Assembly (NCBI RefSeq): GCF_007993755.1
Contig: NZ_CP042467.1
Span: forward strand, 1,340,001-1,404,000
Direction: 5' to 3'
Source: Microvenator marinus
Lineage (GTDB): Bacteria; Myxococcota_A; Bradymonadia; Bradymonadales; Bradymonadaceae
DNA: 64,000 nucleotides
Shown here: positions 27,537 through 37,003 of the stretch, in pieces
How the letters are laid out: each line of letters starts with the position of its first letter
How positions within the stretch are numbered: position 1 is the first letter of the stretch
Position numbers and translations under genes: made by a program
The notes under the pieces: model-generated
What the model was told of the DNA's origin: nothing
Database searches by the model: none
What the model saw: only the letters and a program-made list of their open reading frames with translations

Positions 27537-29507
27537 ATGGTTAAATCAATTCGAAATCTTCTCCCAATTCTTCTACTTGGCGCGTGTGCTCCAATCGACG
27601 ACGCAAATGAAGGTGTTGACCCAGTCGATGAATGTGTCTTCTGCGACGACAAGGCCGACGCCTTCGGCATCTCCAGAAACTCCTACCTCGCCTACGGGAT
27701 CGTACACCTCGCGAACAACGCGAGCTTGAGTGTCCTCGATGACGATGTCCCACTTGATGCTCGTGCTGCGCAGGGAATCGTAAACCAACGTCCATTCGAG
27801 TTTATCGAAGAGGTAGACACAGTCCCCTATGTTGGGAAGGTCGCCTTCAACAACATGGCTTCATACGTTCAAGACAACGGACTCGTCCCCTTCTGCGGGG
27901 ATGGTCAGGTGCAAAACCTGCTCGAAGCATGTGATGACGGCAATCAGGCAGATGGCGATGGTTGCTCATCAACGTGCGAGGTCGAGTCAGGGTCTACAAA
28001 CACTTTCTTTGCTGAGCAGCCTGAACTGATAAAAGGTGATGCCATTGGAGTCGCCCTTGTGGACGCAAACGGCTTTTACTTCAGAACTCGGACCCTGGAG
28101 AGCCTGAGGGTCGACGGCGAGCTCTTGGAGCTACTGGAGCGCGCTGACGGTATTATTGCGAACCGTGAAGAAGACGAGAGCATCGACTGGGACGAGCTTA
28201 AGATTCTCTCTCAAGAGCCATTTTACAGCTCGCTCTTTGCGGACGAAAAGGCGGCACTTGCACAAGCCTGGGAGCTGCTTCGCATCAATACTGCGCCAAC
28301 GGCCGTCGTCGAATACTACGGGGATGTTCATACCACCTATCCGTACGACGTGAAGATCGAGCGACCTGGTCCTGTTGAAGTCTACACGGTGGTCGATATC
28401 TCAAGCGCAGACTCAAATGCAGCTGTACGTCGCCTCCAGCAGCTTCCTGGATTGAATCGAGACGGCGACCCGAACACGGTCGAACTCTACGACCTCGAAA
28501 AGGGCATCGAAGACTTCTATCAGGTCTTCACTCAATCTGAACTCGACAGCTTCGAGCGCAGCATCCAACGAATGTTCGACACTGCGCTTCCATCCTCTGG
28601 AGGTGAGTTTGTCATCGAGTATGACTTCTTGCCCGAGCCTTCGACTCAGCGCGAAATCGTCACCGAATTCGATGGTTGGGAGTTTTCATTCACCGCATCT
28701 CGAGAGCTTCACTACGACGCAATCGACGGCGGCAGTGGATACTACGACACATCTTTTGACGGAAACCTGCAAGTCAAAGCAAGCCTCAAAACCATGCTCA
28801 AGTACAACGGAAAGTCAGCGTGGTTTTGCGGCGGTTGGAACATGTGTTCGAGCCGGCCATTCCGATTTGAGGGCGTCAGATGGCAACGCCTAAACGGCAC
28901 ACAAACGTACCCGAACGAGCGCGGACTTATGCTCATGGAGTACTGGAAAGACGGTGAGCGCATCTACAACCGACTCGTGGAGTTCAAGCAATCTTTCATG
29001 GAGTGGGAGAGAACATCCTACATGAACGAGTACATGGGCGCTCGACCACAACTGAAGACCGGGCAGCCGCTCTCGTTCCGAAAGATCGGGACTCATCGCT
29101 ACAATGGCGACTACTACAATCGCTACCGTCTCAACGAAGTCAGCACGGTCTTTCATCGAAACCTAACCCGCTTCTTCCCAGAAAGTGCCGACATGATTCG
29201 TACACGGTTGCCGATGGGGCGTTACCAGGAGTTCGAAGGGGTCTCGCTTGACATACATTCCTCGGGCAACGCGATCGCCTACTTCGATGGCTGCACATTG
29301 CCCTTCAAGTTCCAAGACGGGCACTTGGAGACCGACAAGTGCAATAACGGCAGAAAGGCTAAGATCTACTTCTCCAACGGAGGCGCCGAACTCTTGGTGA
29401 TGGGTTCAAACACCAAGCGAATTCATATCACCACACCCTATTCGCAGTACGAAACTCTTGAGCTCGACCGTTCCGACTACGTGATTCGAAATACCTTGGC
29501 TCCGTGA
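27537..29507 (+). CDS. DUF4215 Cys-rich repeat lipoprotein of unknown function
   Basis: 656 residues. Lipoprotein signal MVKSIRNLLPILLLGAC, then a Cys pair (CVFCDDKADAFG). Residues about 75-115 resemble a helix-hairpin-helix-like unit (FEFIEEVDTVPYVGKVAFNNMASYV). At about 118-145 there is one DUF4215 repeat (CGDGQVQNLLEACDDGNQADGDGCSSTCEVE), typical of secreted proteins of myxobacteria and relatives. The rest has a large alpha/beta region and aromatic-rich strands with no family I recognise. It is probably anchored in the outer membrane. The phased repeat array upstream suggests response-regulator control. Confidence 0.75.
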   Translation: MVKSIRNLLPILLLGACAPIDDANEGVDPVDECVFCDDKADAFGISRNSYLAYGIVHLANNASLSVLDDDVPLDARAAQGIVNQRPFEFIEEVDTVPYVGKVAFNNMASYVQDNGLVPFCGDGQVQNLLEACDDGNQADGDGCSSTCEVESGSTNTFFAEQPELIKGDAIGVALVDANGFYFRTRTLESLRVDGELLELLERADGIIANREEDESIDWDELKILSQEPFYSSLFADEKAALAQAWELLRINTAPTAVVEYYGDVHTTYPYDVKIERPGPVEVYTVVDISSADSNAAVRRLQQLPGLNRDGDPNTVELYDLEKGIEDFYQVFTQSELDSFERSIQRMFDTALPSSGGEFVIEYDFLPEPSTQREIVTEFDGWEFSFTASRELHYDAIDGGSGYYDTSFDGNLQVKASLKTMLKYNGKSAWFCGGWNMCSSRPFRFEGVRWQRLNGTQTYPNERGLMLMEYWKDGERIYNRLVEFKQSFMEWERTSYMNEYMGARPQLKTGQPLSFRKIGTHRYNGDYYNRYRLNEVSTVFHRNLTRFFPESADMIRTRLPMGRYQEFEGVSLDIHSSGNAIAYFDGCTLPFKFQDGHLETDKCNNGRKAKIYFSNGGAELLVMGSNTKRIHITTPYSQYETLELDRSDYVIRNTLAP

Positions 29508-29538
29508 TGTGTTAGCATAGCAAGAGGAGACTCGAGCT

Positions 29539-30108
29539 ATGCCAAAACCACGAACTCTTTTGGCACGCGTTGGCGTGCCATTTTTATTGCTCTTGAGTGC
29601 CGACGTAGCGGCAGAAGAGACCGAAGCCAGCCGCAGCGCCGACCTTAGAGGTGTACTTATCGGTGGCGTTGAAGGCGCGCCTTTCGCCTCCTACATCTGC
29701 GGCGATTTTGCGCTCAGCACTTCTCTTAGTTTTGTAGGATGTGGAACTGCCTCAGAGACCTTCCTGACGCCACAATTGGGCGCGGAACTCTCCCACTACC
29801 GCCTTGAATACGGCTGGCAGCTCAACCCGCTGATGAACTTTTCTTTGGGAGCAGGAATGGCCGAGGCCCAGCTGGGCCAAGATGCGGCGGGCTTCTTCTT
29901 TAATCCAGAGAGCGACCTCTCCACAATTGAAGCAGCAGGCGGGGAGCTCGCATTGGGGCTGGATGTATTTGTTCCCACAGCTCTGAAAACTCAGATGCGA
30001 ATCCGACTCGATCTCGGAATGGCGTGGCTCCCCGGTTGGAAAGAAGTAGGTGGAAACTCAGAAGACGTGGTGCCTTTTGGGCTGATAACGACAAACGCCG
30101 AATTCTGA
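29539..30108 (+). CDS. Secreted hypothetical protein, outer-membrane-like
   Basis: 189 residues with a signal peptide (RTLLARVGVPFLLLLSADVAAEE). The body has Gly-rich and alternating hydrophobic strands (LRGVLIGGVEGAPFASYICGDFALSTSLSFVGCG, LNPLMNFSLGAGMAEAQLG) and one Cys pair. It resembles other small envelope beta-proteins of this genome, for example that at 20061, in style but not in sequence. Function unknown. It lies 31 nt after the DUF4215 gene and may be co-transcribed. Confidence 0.6.
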   Translation: MPKPRTLLARVGVPFLLLLSADVAAEETEASRSADLRGVLIGGVEGAPFASYICGDFALSTSLSFVGCGTASETFLTPQLGAELSHYRLEYGWQLNPLMNFSLGAGMAEAQLGQDAAGFFFNPESDLSTIEAAGGELALGLDVFVPTALKTQMRIRLDLGMAWLPGWKEVGGNSEDVVPFGLITTNAEF

Positions 30109-30109
30109 A

Positions 30110-31063
30110 CTAGGCCATGCGCTCGACTTTATCGGCCGGGAAAAGGCCAGCCACTGAAAGATATCGCTCACCGCTATCGCAGATGATCGAACATATCTTT
30201 TTGCCGGCGTTCTCCGGTTTGGCCGCGAGCTCTTTCGCCACCCAAAGGGAGGCACCGGCTGTCACGCCGGCCATGATTCCTTCTCGCAGCGCCAGCTCTT
30301 TGGTCATCGCGAAAGCGGCCTCGTCTGTCACATGATAGAGCTCGTCAAGCCTTGAGCGGCCTCGCTCAAAATTCTCGGTCACAAAACCAGGACCAATTCC
30401 AACCAATTTGTGTTTCCCCATCTGACCACCTGCATAGACAGGACTTGCAGCGGGCTCAAAACCAACGATTTTGACATCACGATCGCGGCTCTTGAAGAAT
30501 CGGGACAGCCCTTCGAACGTGCCCGAAGTGCCAAGCCCAATCACCATGATATCCAGTTCGCCGTTGAGTTGCTCCCAAATCTCTGGGCCAGTCGTAGCTT
30601 CGTGGGCGTCGCCATTGTTGGGGTTAGAGTGCTGATTGACGAAGAACCGCTCACCCGGCTTCTCTTCACAATAGGCGATGGCACGTTCCCTAGACCCTTT
30701 GGTGTGTTCAACGCCAGGCGTCAAAACGACCGTTGCGCCAAAGGTGTTGAGGATCTTGAAACGCTCTTCGCTACAAAGCTCGCTCATGAAGATTTTGACA
30801 GGAAAGCCGTGCGCGGCGCCTACCATGGCGAGCGCAATTGCGGTGTTTCCGCTGCTCGCCTCAACCAACTCAGCGCCTGGCTTGATACGGCCCTCAGCGA
30901 TGGCGCGATCAATGATGAACTTCACCGGACGGTCTTTGACCGACATCGGATTGAAGAGCTCAAGCTTTCCATAGATTTCGGCCGGGGAATCTCGGAAAAG
31001 TTTATTCAATCGGATCATGGGCGTGTTGCCCACCATCTCGCTAATATCGTTGATAACTCTCAC
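30110..31063 (-). CDS. PLP-dependent cysteine synthase family protein
   Basis: 317 residues of fold-type II PLP enzyme: MVGNTPMIRLNKL, the Schiff-base Lys in NPMSVKDRPVKFI, EASSGNTAIALA (substrate loop), GTSGTFEGLSRFF (phosphate-binding glycine loop) and ICDSGERYLS near the end. It would make cysteine from O-acetylserine (or O-phosphoserine) and sulfide in the cytoplasm. CysK- and CysM-type cannot be separated with confidence; cystathionine beta-synthase-like activity is also possible. GTG start 3 nt after the OsmC stop, so coupled to it. Confidence 0.92.
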   Translation of the reverse strand: MRVINDISEMVGNTPMIRLNKLFRDSPAEIYGKLELFNPMSVKDRPVKFIIDRAIAEGRIKPGAELVEASSGNTAIALAMVGAAHGFPVKIFMSELCSEERFKILNTFGATVVLTPGVEHTKGSRERAIAYCEEKPGERFFVNQHSNPNNGDAHEATTGPEIWEQLNGELDIMVIGLGTSGTFEGLSRFFKSRDRDVKIVGFEPAASPVYAGGQMGKHKLVGIGPGFVTENFERGRSRLDELYHVTDEAAFAMTKELALREGIMAGVTAGASLWVAKELAAKPENAGKKICSIICDSGERYLSVAGLFPADKVERMA

Positions 31064-31066
31064 TAT

Positions 31067-31489
31067 CTACTCGATTTCAATAACTTCAAAAGAATGCGTA
31101 ATCTTCACACCGCCGCGGGAGAGCATGATGGATGCCGAACAATATTTTTCGGCGGAAAGGGCCACGGCACGCTCTACCTTGGAGGAGGTTAGGTTGCGGC
31201 CAGAGACCACAAAATGCATGTTCAGATGCTCAAAGACCCTCGGAGGTTCCGCAACGCGTTCAGCTTGAATCTCGCACACGCACCCTTGCACGTCTTCTCG
31301 CCCCTTCTTTAGAATCGAAACCACATCGTAGGAAGAACACGCACCTACGCCAACAAGCACGAGCTCCATGGGCCTAGGGCCAAGGTTCTGGCCTCCAGAC
31401 TCCTCTGGACCATCCGTAATGATGGTATGTCCCGAACCCGTCTCAATTTTGAAAGATACGCCATCTTGCCAAGAGATTTTCGCTTTCAC
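31067..31489 (-). CDS. OsmC/YhfA family protein
   Basis: 140 residues. The two conserved redox Cys are visible in GVGACSSYDVVSIL and AEKYCSASIML. The N-terminal beta-meander (KISWQDGVSFKIETGSGHTII) and GPRPMELVLVG fit the YhfA-like branch of OsmC. OsmC proteins reduce organic hydroperoxides; YhfA-type members are less clear. GTG start with GAGGTG close upstream. It is the first gene of a pair with cysteine synthase, which suggests a thiol or peroxide context. Confidence 0.88.
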   Translation of the reverse strand: MKAKISWQDGVSFKIETGSGHTIITDGPEESGGQNLGPRPMELVLVGVGACSSYDVVSILKKGREDVQGCVCEIQAERVAEPPRVFEHLNMHFVVSGRNLTSSKVERAVALSAEKYCSASIMLSRGGVKITHSFEVIEIE

Positions 31490-31594
31490 ACTGCACCTCA
31501 GGTGATCAACACCGTGGCAGCATAAACCTTGAACGCCGTCCTGAATAGCTACAATTCATACTAACTTGGTTGGATATATGGACGGACGCCTCAT

Positions 31595-31799
31595 CTACTC
31601 TTGGTACTTCATGAATCTGCGTAGTACGGCCTTCTCACCATTACTCATTTGAAGGACCACATCGATGGAGAGTTGGTCCTCTTCAAAAACCACTTCGCCG
31701 ATCACGATCCCGTTCTCAACGAGCGACCGCTTTCTTATTCGACAAATCGTCACCACAACCCAAACTCAAAAATAAACTCAGCAACAAAAATCTATTCAT
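31595..31799 (-). pseudogene. Small lipoprotein gene broken by a one-base frameshift
   Basis: From the ATG at 31799 the minus strand reads MNRFLLLSLFLSLGCGDD, a textbook lipoprotein signal with lipobox LSLGC, then stops after 27 codons (TGA at 31718-31716). In the +1 frame the next bases read straight on through LVENGIVIGEVVFEEDQLS and end in LRRFMKYQE with TAG at 31597-31595. Removing one base near the AAGAAAGCGG run (about 31731-31737) would join the two into a 67-residue lipoprotein. It could be a real pseudogene, a sequencing error in the A-run, or programmed frameshifting. Product function unknown. Confidence 0.6.
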
Positions 31800-31919
31800 A
31801 TCTTCCCTCAAGTTTAGAAGTGTTCCCTTCACGCCTGAGCATGCCAATCTTTGCCCCCAAGATCAACCCTTAGTAGCCAGCGCAACCATCGTTTTAGCGC
31901 CCGCAAGTACGAGAAAATC

Positions 31920-34502
31920 TCAGTTTTCAAGCACCCTAAATATCGTCGACTTAAGGTCGTTGACAGTAAATGGTTTGTACATAGCTGCCACCCCTTTTCC
32001 CACATAGGACCTCAAGCTCTCCGGCAACTTATGGTCTCCTGTCGTGAAGATGAACTTCAGATCTGGCCTTTTTTCGCGCACTGCCTCGAAGAGTTCAGCC
32101 CCGTTAAGTTGCGGAAGATGAATATCGGAAATCACCACATCAAACTCACCGGAGTCGATTTCCTCAAGCGCTGCTTGACCGTTCTTGACCCAGGTAACTT
32201 TGTGTCCCGCCTTCCTCAACGTCTGCGAAGTCAACTCACCCAAAATGAGTTCATCCTCAACAACCAGAATCTTGCGAGAACGTGTCATCACATCGAGTTC
32301 ATCGGACGAAATCCGCGAAGGAAGGGTATTCAAATCCCCTGGTGTTTCTCGCAAACTTTCATCGATCAATTCCCGAATATTGGCCAAGAGGAGCTGAGAA
32401 GAGAAGGGCTTGTTGAGGAATCGATGACACTCTTCTGGGCGAGTTTCGTCGTCCCTGAGTCCTGTCACGCCAATCACCTTGACGTCCGCCTTCAGAGCCT
32501 TAATGGCGCGAATCATCGCCGGTCCATTCATCACGGGCATGTTCATATCCGAGACAACCAGAGCTAGAGCGTCACGATTCATCGCAAACTTCGACACGCC
32601 TTCCGCACCATTCTTCGCCGTGATGACCCGATATCCAAACTCTTCGAGAACCCCTTTGGTCACGGTCACAATCTGTTCGTCATCGTCGACCAAGAGTATG
32701 AGTTCGCCGCGGCCCCGCAAGCCTGTGTGCAGGTCGTCACTCGACGTGAGCGCTAGTTCACGTGTCGCAGGAAAACGCACGGAGAATAAGGCCCCTTCAC
32801 CCGGTTTAGATTTCAATTCGATTTCCCCCCCCATCTGTCTAACAATTGAATATGTCGTTGAGAGCCCTAGGCCGGTGCCTTTACCAACGCCCTTCGTTGA
32901 GAAGAACGGCTCAAAAATCTTCTCATGCAAATCTTCTGGAATTCCATGGCCGTCGTCTTTGACATGGAGCTCCACAAAGTCTCCGCCCGCCTCGCGAGCG
33001 TTTCGCATCGTGAGCTGAATCGTCCCTTTTCCAGAGACCGCATCACGCGCGTTCACAAGGAAGTTCATCACGATCTGTTGAAGATGAACCTCATCGCCCA
33101 TCACATTCCAAACATCGCCCTGCACGTCCCAGACGAGTTCGACATCGCGAGGAAAAGTCTCCTGCACGATCTTTCGCACATCATCCACAACCTTGGCCGG
33201 AGAAATTGAGACCTTCGCGCCGCTCGCGCCCTTTCCGAGTCCGAGAATTTGACGAATGAGTCCTGCTCCTCTTTTGGCGCTGCTCTCAAGGGCAGCAAGA
33301 GTTCCCTTGAGCTCCGGGTCTTTGACTCTGCTCTTCAGCACATCGACGGACATCAAAATCGGCGAGAGCACGTTGTTCAGGTCGTGCGCGATGCCGCTCG
33401 CAAGGTTTCCGATACTCTCCAAACGTTGAGTTTTGAAGAGTTCTTCCTGGAGATGCTTTTGCTCCGTGAACTCTCGCATCGTTCCCACAACACGAACCAA
33501 CTCATCCGCTTCCATGACCGGATATCCGCGATCCCTAACCCAAACTGCGTTGTTGCCAGCCCCAATTCTGAACTCGAGCTCGTTGGAGTGCCCACGCTTG
33601 CGCTCTTCGAGCCCCAGTCCGACCCGCTCAGCATCCTCGGGATGAATCAGGCGCATCAGGTCTTCCCAAGACCCTATCTTGGAAAACTCCTGGCCCCAGA
33701 GCGTGCTGAACAAGGGGCTCGCGTAGACCAGACCACCCGTCTTAGCGTCTTGGATATAGAAGACCTCCTGAATATTTCTGGCGATCTGCGAGAATCTCCG
33801 CTCGCTTTCTTCGGCATCATCCAAAGCGCGTTGTTCCGAGAGCCAAGCCTTTTCAAGGGTGTTGATCACAGCTCCAATCGCAATGACAATCAACGAGTTG
33901 ATGATCATATAGTTGGCTGTGATGACCACCCACTCCACTGTAGGTGGGACCAACCCATTCCCAAGAGGCATGCGGCCCATCGCCACCCAAGCACCGACTG
34001 CCATCATCCCCAAGAAATTAAAGAAAATCGCGACATAACCGGCTTTGCGCCCCATAAGGAGCGTCGCAAAAACCGAATACCCCATCATGAAGACCCCGGA
34101 CACCGGCAGGACCCAGACCAACATGCCAATCGTGAGCGCATACAAAACTAGCAAGAAGCCAAATGCGCGAATTCTGAACGCGAGCCTACGAAACACGAAG
34201 AGCGAGGCGACGAGCATCATCGCTACTGTATCGAGCCAAACAACGCCCCACATCTCGTGCTTATACGCGAGCACCACACTCGGAATGTAGACTAGGATGC
34301 CGCTGTAAAACGCATACTGGACACAAAGGCTAAGAAGCCCTTCTCGCCACCTTCTCGGATCCCACCGTAAAGACCAACTATCCCCGCTCATCTCGGATTG
34401 CTCTTCCCCGTTCTTCAAATCACCTCCGCTACGACGAAGATTAGACGCTAAGGCGCAGAAAGACAACCCGGAACAAAGTGCACCAAAGGGAACTCGAGCC
34501 AT
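31920..34502 (-). CDS. Membrane hybrid histidine kinase with two receivers
   Basis: 860 residues. Five or six hydrophobic helices (about 50-225), one PAS/PAC unit (240-360), HisKA with His in SGIAHDLNNVLSP, HATPase (NFLVNARDAVSG, DDGHGIPED, FEPFFSTKGVGKGTGLGLSTTYS), then two receivers. The first has LVDDDEQIV and Asp in VVSDMNMPVMNGP; the second has VVEDELILGE and Asp in VISDIHLPQLNGA. The kinase core is related to the two large kinases at 11948 and 15917. ATG 34502 has no clear ribosome site; ATG 34391 (MSGDSWSLRW) after GGGGAAGAG is a good alternative and loses no domain. Divergent from the RCC1-like gene. Confidence 0.93.
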   Translation of the reverse strand: MARVPFGALCSGLSFCALASNLRRSGGDLKNGEEQSEMSGDSWSLRWDPRRWREGLLSLCVQYAFYSGILVYIPSVVLAYKHEMWGVVWLDTVAMMLVASLFVFRRLAFRIRAFGFLLVLYALTIGMLVWVLPVSGVFMMGYSVFATLLMGRKAGYVAIFFNFLGMMAVGAWVAMGRMPLGNGLVPPTVEWVVITANYMIINSLIVIAIGAVINTLEKAWLSEQRALDDAEESERRFSQIARNIQEVFYIQDAKTGGLVYASPLFSTLWGQEFSKIGSWEDLMRLIHPEDAERVGLGLEERKRGHSNELEFRIGAGNNAVWVRDRGYPVMEADELVRVVGTMREFTEQKHLQEELFKTQRLESIGNLASGIAHDLNNVLSPILMSVDVLKSRVKDPELKGTLAALESSAKRGAGLIRQILGLGKGASGAKVSISPAKVVDDVRKIVQETFPRDVELVWDVQGDVWNVMGDEVHLQQIVMNFLVNARDAVSGKGTIQLTMRNAREAGGDFVELHVKDDGHGIPEDLHEKIFEPFFSTKGVGKGTGLGLSTTYSIVRQMGGEIELKSKPGEGALFSVRFPATRELALTSSDDLHTGLRGRGELILLVDDDEQIVTVTKGVLEEFGYRVITAKNGAEGVSKFAMNRDALALVVSDMNMPVMNGPAMIRAIKALKADVKVIGVTGLRDDETRPEECHRFLNKPFSSQLLLANIRELIDESLRETPGDLNTLPSRISSDELDVMTRSRKILVVEDELILGELTSQTLRKAGHKVTWVKNGQAALEEIDSGEFDVVISDIHLPQLNGAELFEAVREKRPDLKFIFTTGDHKLPESLRSYVGKGVAAMYKPFTVNDLKSTIFRVLEN

Positions 34503-34561
34503 TTTGACGCCGTCTTTGTCGTTATCGGGAACATTTTGAGCTCGATGTTGTCAATTCAATT

Positions 34562-36046
34562 ATGACGAAACACCCTCCCCATATTTTCGGTCTTCTACTC
34601 GCGTTGACGCTGGCAATACTCGTTAACACGTTCACCAAAGCAGCCGAAATGCCCGCGCTCTTGGGACTTGAGGTCCCCGACTTCATGCTCTTGGAGGCCC
34701 AAGGATATCCTGGCTTTCGAAAAATATCGGTGAGTCGACACAACGCCTGTGGAATCAACGACATAGACCAAACAATCACGTGTTGGGGGTGGAATTGGAC
34801 CGGCCAGTCACAACCACCAGCGCAAGCAAAATTCCTCGAAGTGAGCACTGGTCCAAAATTCTCGTGCGGCATCTTGGTAGATAACACCCTAAAATGTTGG
34901 GGCCTTGATGATGCCGGCAGAACCTCCCCTCCCAAGGGTAAATTCAAAGCCGTCACGGTAGGGGTGGACCATGCCTGCGCGTTGAACAATCAAGGAAAAC
35001 CAAGATGTTGGGGAGAGTCCACTTTCTACCAACTCTACGAGGTACCCGAAGAGACACGATTCAAATCCATTAGTGCTGGACTAAAGCATACATGTGGAAT
35101 TCGGCTTGAGGATGACACCGTGCAGTGCTGGCAGGCAGACCTTTACTCTGGAGCAGACCCTCCCAAAGATGTGAGGTTTCGCACCATTCGCGCAGGCACT
35201 CAATCCACATGCGGAACACGATTGGACGATGGAGTCTTGACCTGTTGGGGGAGGCCAGTCAGGGCATCAAGAAAGCTTCCTAACCTCTTCGACAAGAGCC
35301 CCATCGACGTACCGCTACAAAGCATTAGCGACGGTTGTGGGCTCACGTCGGCCGGCACAATTCGTTGTTGGCTGCCTCGAAAACACCTTGAAGCTTCGCC
35401 ACCTCTATTCGAAAAACTCGACGGCTCATGTGGTATCGCCTCCGGTTCAAAAGCACTCTATTGTTACCGCAACGACTCGACCTCCAGTTGGAAACGCGTC
35501 TCAAAGCGAAAATTCAAGGAGGTTTCTGGAGGGTCCGCGAGGTGCGGTATCCGCGCCGACGACTCGGTGATCTGCTTTAACTTGTTGGGCCGAGGGAGTC
35601 TTGAAGTCACCGACGATGCCTACAGGAATATTGTGGCCGCCAGGCGCTTCGCCTGTGCCATTCGGAAATCGGATTCACGAGTCAAATGTTGGGGTAACAC
35701 CGAGCTCCCAGAGACTCAACCACCAGACACAGCATTCGATAGCATCAGTGCGGGTGAGAGAAGAGTCTGTGGCATTCGTTCATCAGATTCGCAGATCGAG
35801 TGCTGGGGCCGTAGCGGAATACAGATACCCACGGGAAAATACAGCAAGGTATTAAGTTGGTTCGGTGTTTGCGCGATTCGAGAGGATAAGACGGTTGCAT
35901 GCTGGGGACACCAGAGGCTAGCAAACGTGCCCAAGGGGGAGTTTAAAGACTTGAGTATGGGTTTAAGCCAGGCTTGCGCATTGACCTTGGAAGGTGAACT
36001 GATTTGCTGGGGAGAAGTTGTTCGAAACTTCAAACCGGGTCCTTGA
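34562..36046 (+). CDS. Secreted RCC1-like repeat protein with paired Cys
   Basis: 494 residues with an N-terminal hydrophobic signal or anchor (FGLLLALTLAILVNTFTKA). The rest is about 12 repeats of 35-40 residues, each with the pattern C-[GA]-[ILT]-x(6-9)-C-[WYF], for example CGILVDNTLKCWG, CGIRSSDSQIECWG and CALTLEGELICWG. This is the bacterial RCC1-like beta-propeller repeat in which each blade carries two Cys that can form a disulfide in the periplasm or outside. Ligand unknown. The last 17 nt overlap the convergent Ada-like gene. No good ribosome site precedes the ATG. Confidence 0.8.
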   Translation: MTKHPPHIFGLLLALTLAILVNTFTKAAEMPALLGLEVPDFMLLEAQGYPGFRKISVSRHNACGINDIDQTITCWGWNWTGQSQPPAQAKFLEVSTGPKFSCGILVDNTLKCWGLDDAGRTSPPKGKFKAVTVGVDHACALNNQGKPRCWGESTFYQLYEVPEETRFKSISAGLKHTCGIRLEDDTVQCWQADLYSGADPPKDVRFRTIRAGTQSTCGTRLDDGVLTCWGRPVRASRKLPNLFDKSPIDVPLQSISDGCGLTSAGTIRCWLPRKHLEASPPLFEKLDGSCGIASGSKALYCYRNDSTSSWKRVSKRKFKEVSGGSARCGIRADDSVICFNLLGRGSLEVTDDAYRNIVAARRFACAIRKSDSRVKCWGNTELPETQPPDTAFDSISAGERRVCGIRSSDSQIECWGRSGIQIPTGKYSKVLSWFGVCAIREDKTVACWGHQRLANVPKGEFKDLSMGLSQACALTLEGELICWGEVVRNFKPGP

Positions 36047-36857
36047 GTTCGAGGGCCAGCAAGATTCTCTTTCTTTCAAGCCCCCAATGGTAGCCGCCAA
36101 GGTCCCCATTTGAGCGCAGGACTCGGTGACACGGTATCAAGACCGCCACAGGGTTCGCCCCGACGGCTCCGCCCACAGCGCGGCTCGCCCGGGGGCTCTG
36201 AACTTTCTCGGCGATTTCCCCGTACGATGAAATCTCACCGCTAGGAATCTCTAGAAGTGCACGCCAGACGCGAATCTGAAAGTTTGTACCTTGCACATAA
36301 ACGTGGATAGGGTCAGCGATTTCGCCACGGAATCCGGAAAAGATGAGGGCTGAAAGTTCCTCGGCCCGGGTGTCGTCCCTGTACAATGTTGCACTGCACC
36401 ATTCCTTCTTCAGGCGCGCAAGAGGCCCCTCATCTGACTCATTATCGAGGAAACTCAACGCGCAGATTCCACGGGGCGTGGCTGCAATTAGCGCAAGACC
36501 GAGGGGCGATTCAGCATAACCCCACGTAATGGTCAGATCAGCCCCAAGTGTTCGAATCTCGCCGGGCGTTGCTCCGTAGACATTCACCGTCAAATCATGA
36601 AGTCGACCCGGCCCAGAAAGTCCCACATCGAGGCTTGTTTGAAGTACGTTCTCTTGGCTCAGGAGCTTCAGTCGAGCCTTTTCCGCTACAATAGCTTGCG
36701 TAAATCGTTTGGGAGAAATTCCGGCCCAACGCGCAAAGAGTCTCTGCGTCTGAAACACGCTCAAGCCTAGGAATGTGGCGAGCTCTTCGAGCCCCGGAGG
36801 CGTGTGCCTCGAGTCTAAGAACTCAATGGCGCGCTTGATGGTTTCATAATCTGACAT
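36030..36857 (-). CDS. Ada-like AraC/O6-methylguanine-DNA methyltransferase
   Basis: 275 residues: an AraC-type double HTH (FLGLSVFQTQRLFARWAGISPKRF, about 25-85), a linker domain, and a methylguanine transferase domain with NFQIRVWRALLEIPSGEISSYGEIA, the Arg finger region SPRASRAVGGAVGANP, and the acceptor Cys in VLIPCHRVLRSNGDLGGY. It lacks the N-terminal four-Cys Ada phosphotriester domain, so it repairs O6-alkylguanine and may act as a regulator without methyl-phosphotriester sensing. Family assignment is firm; the gene it regulates is not visible. Confidence 0.95.
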   Translation of the reverse strand: MSDYETIKRAIEFLDSRHTPPGLEELATFLGLSVFQTQRLFARWAGISPKRFTQAIVAEKARLKLLSQENVLQTSLDVGLSGPGRLHDLTVNVYGATPGEIRTLGADLTITWGYAESPLGLALIAATPRGICALSFLDNESDEGPLARLKKEWCSATLYRDDTRAEELSALIFSGFRGEIADPIHVYVQGTNFQIRVWRALLEIPSGEISSYGEIAEKVQSPRASRAVGGAVGANPVAVLIPCHRVLRSNGDLGGYHWGLERKRILLALELKDPV

Positions 36858-37003
36858 GACTGACTCGTGGTACCGACTTCTCGAAGACTACTACTCAGCC
36901 CAAACATAACCACCCGATTCTTGCACTTGAACAAAATCGATGTCGATTCGTCCTTACACGAGTACACGGCCTCATTGGGCTCTGAAATTACTAAGGTCTT
37001 GAA

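Noticed and set aside
31493-31503. Palindrome CACCTCAGGTG before OsmC as an operator
   Set aside because: Short, single, and overlaps the ribosome site; too common by chance.
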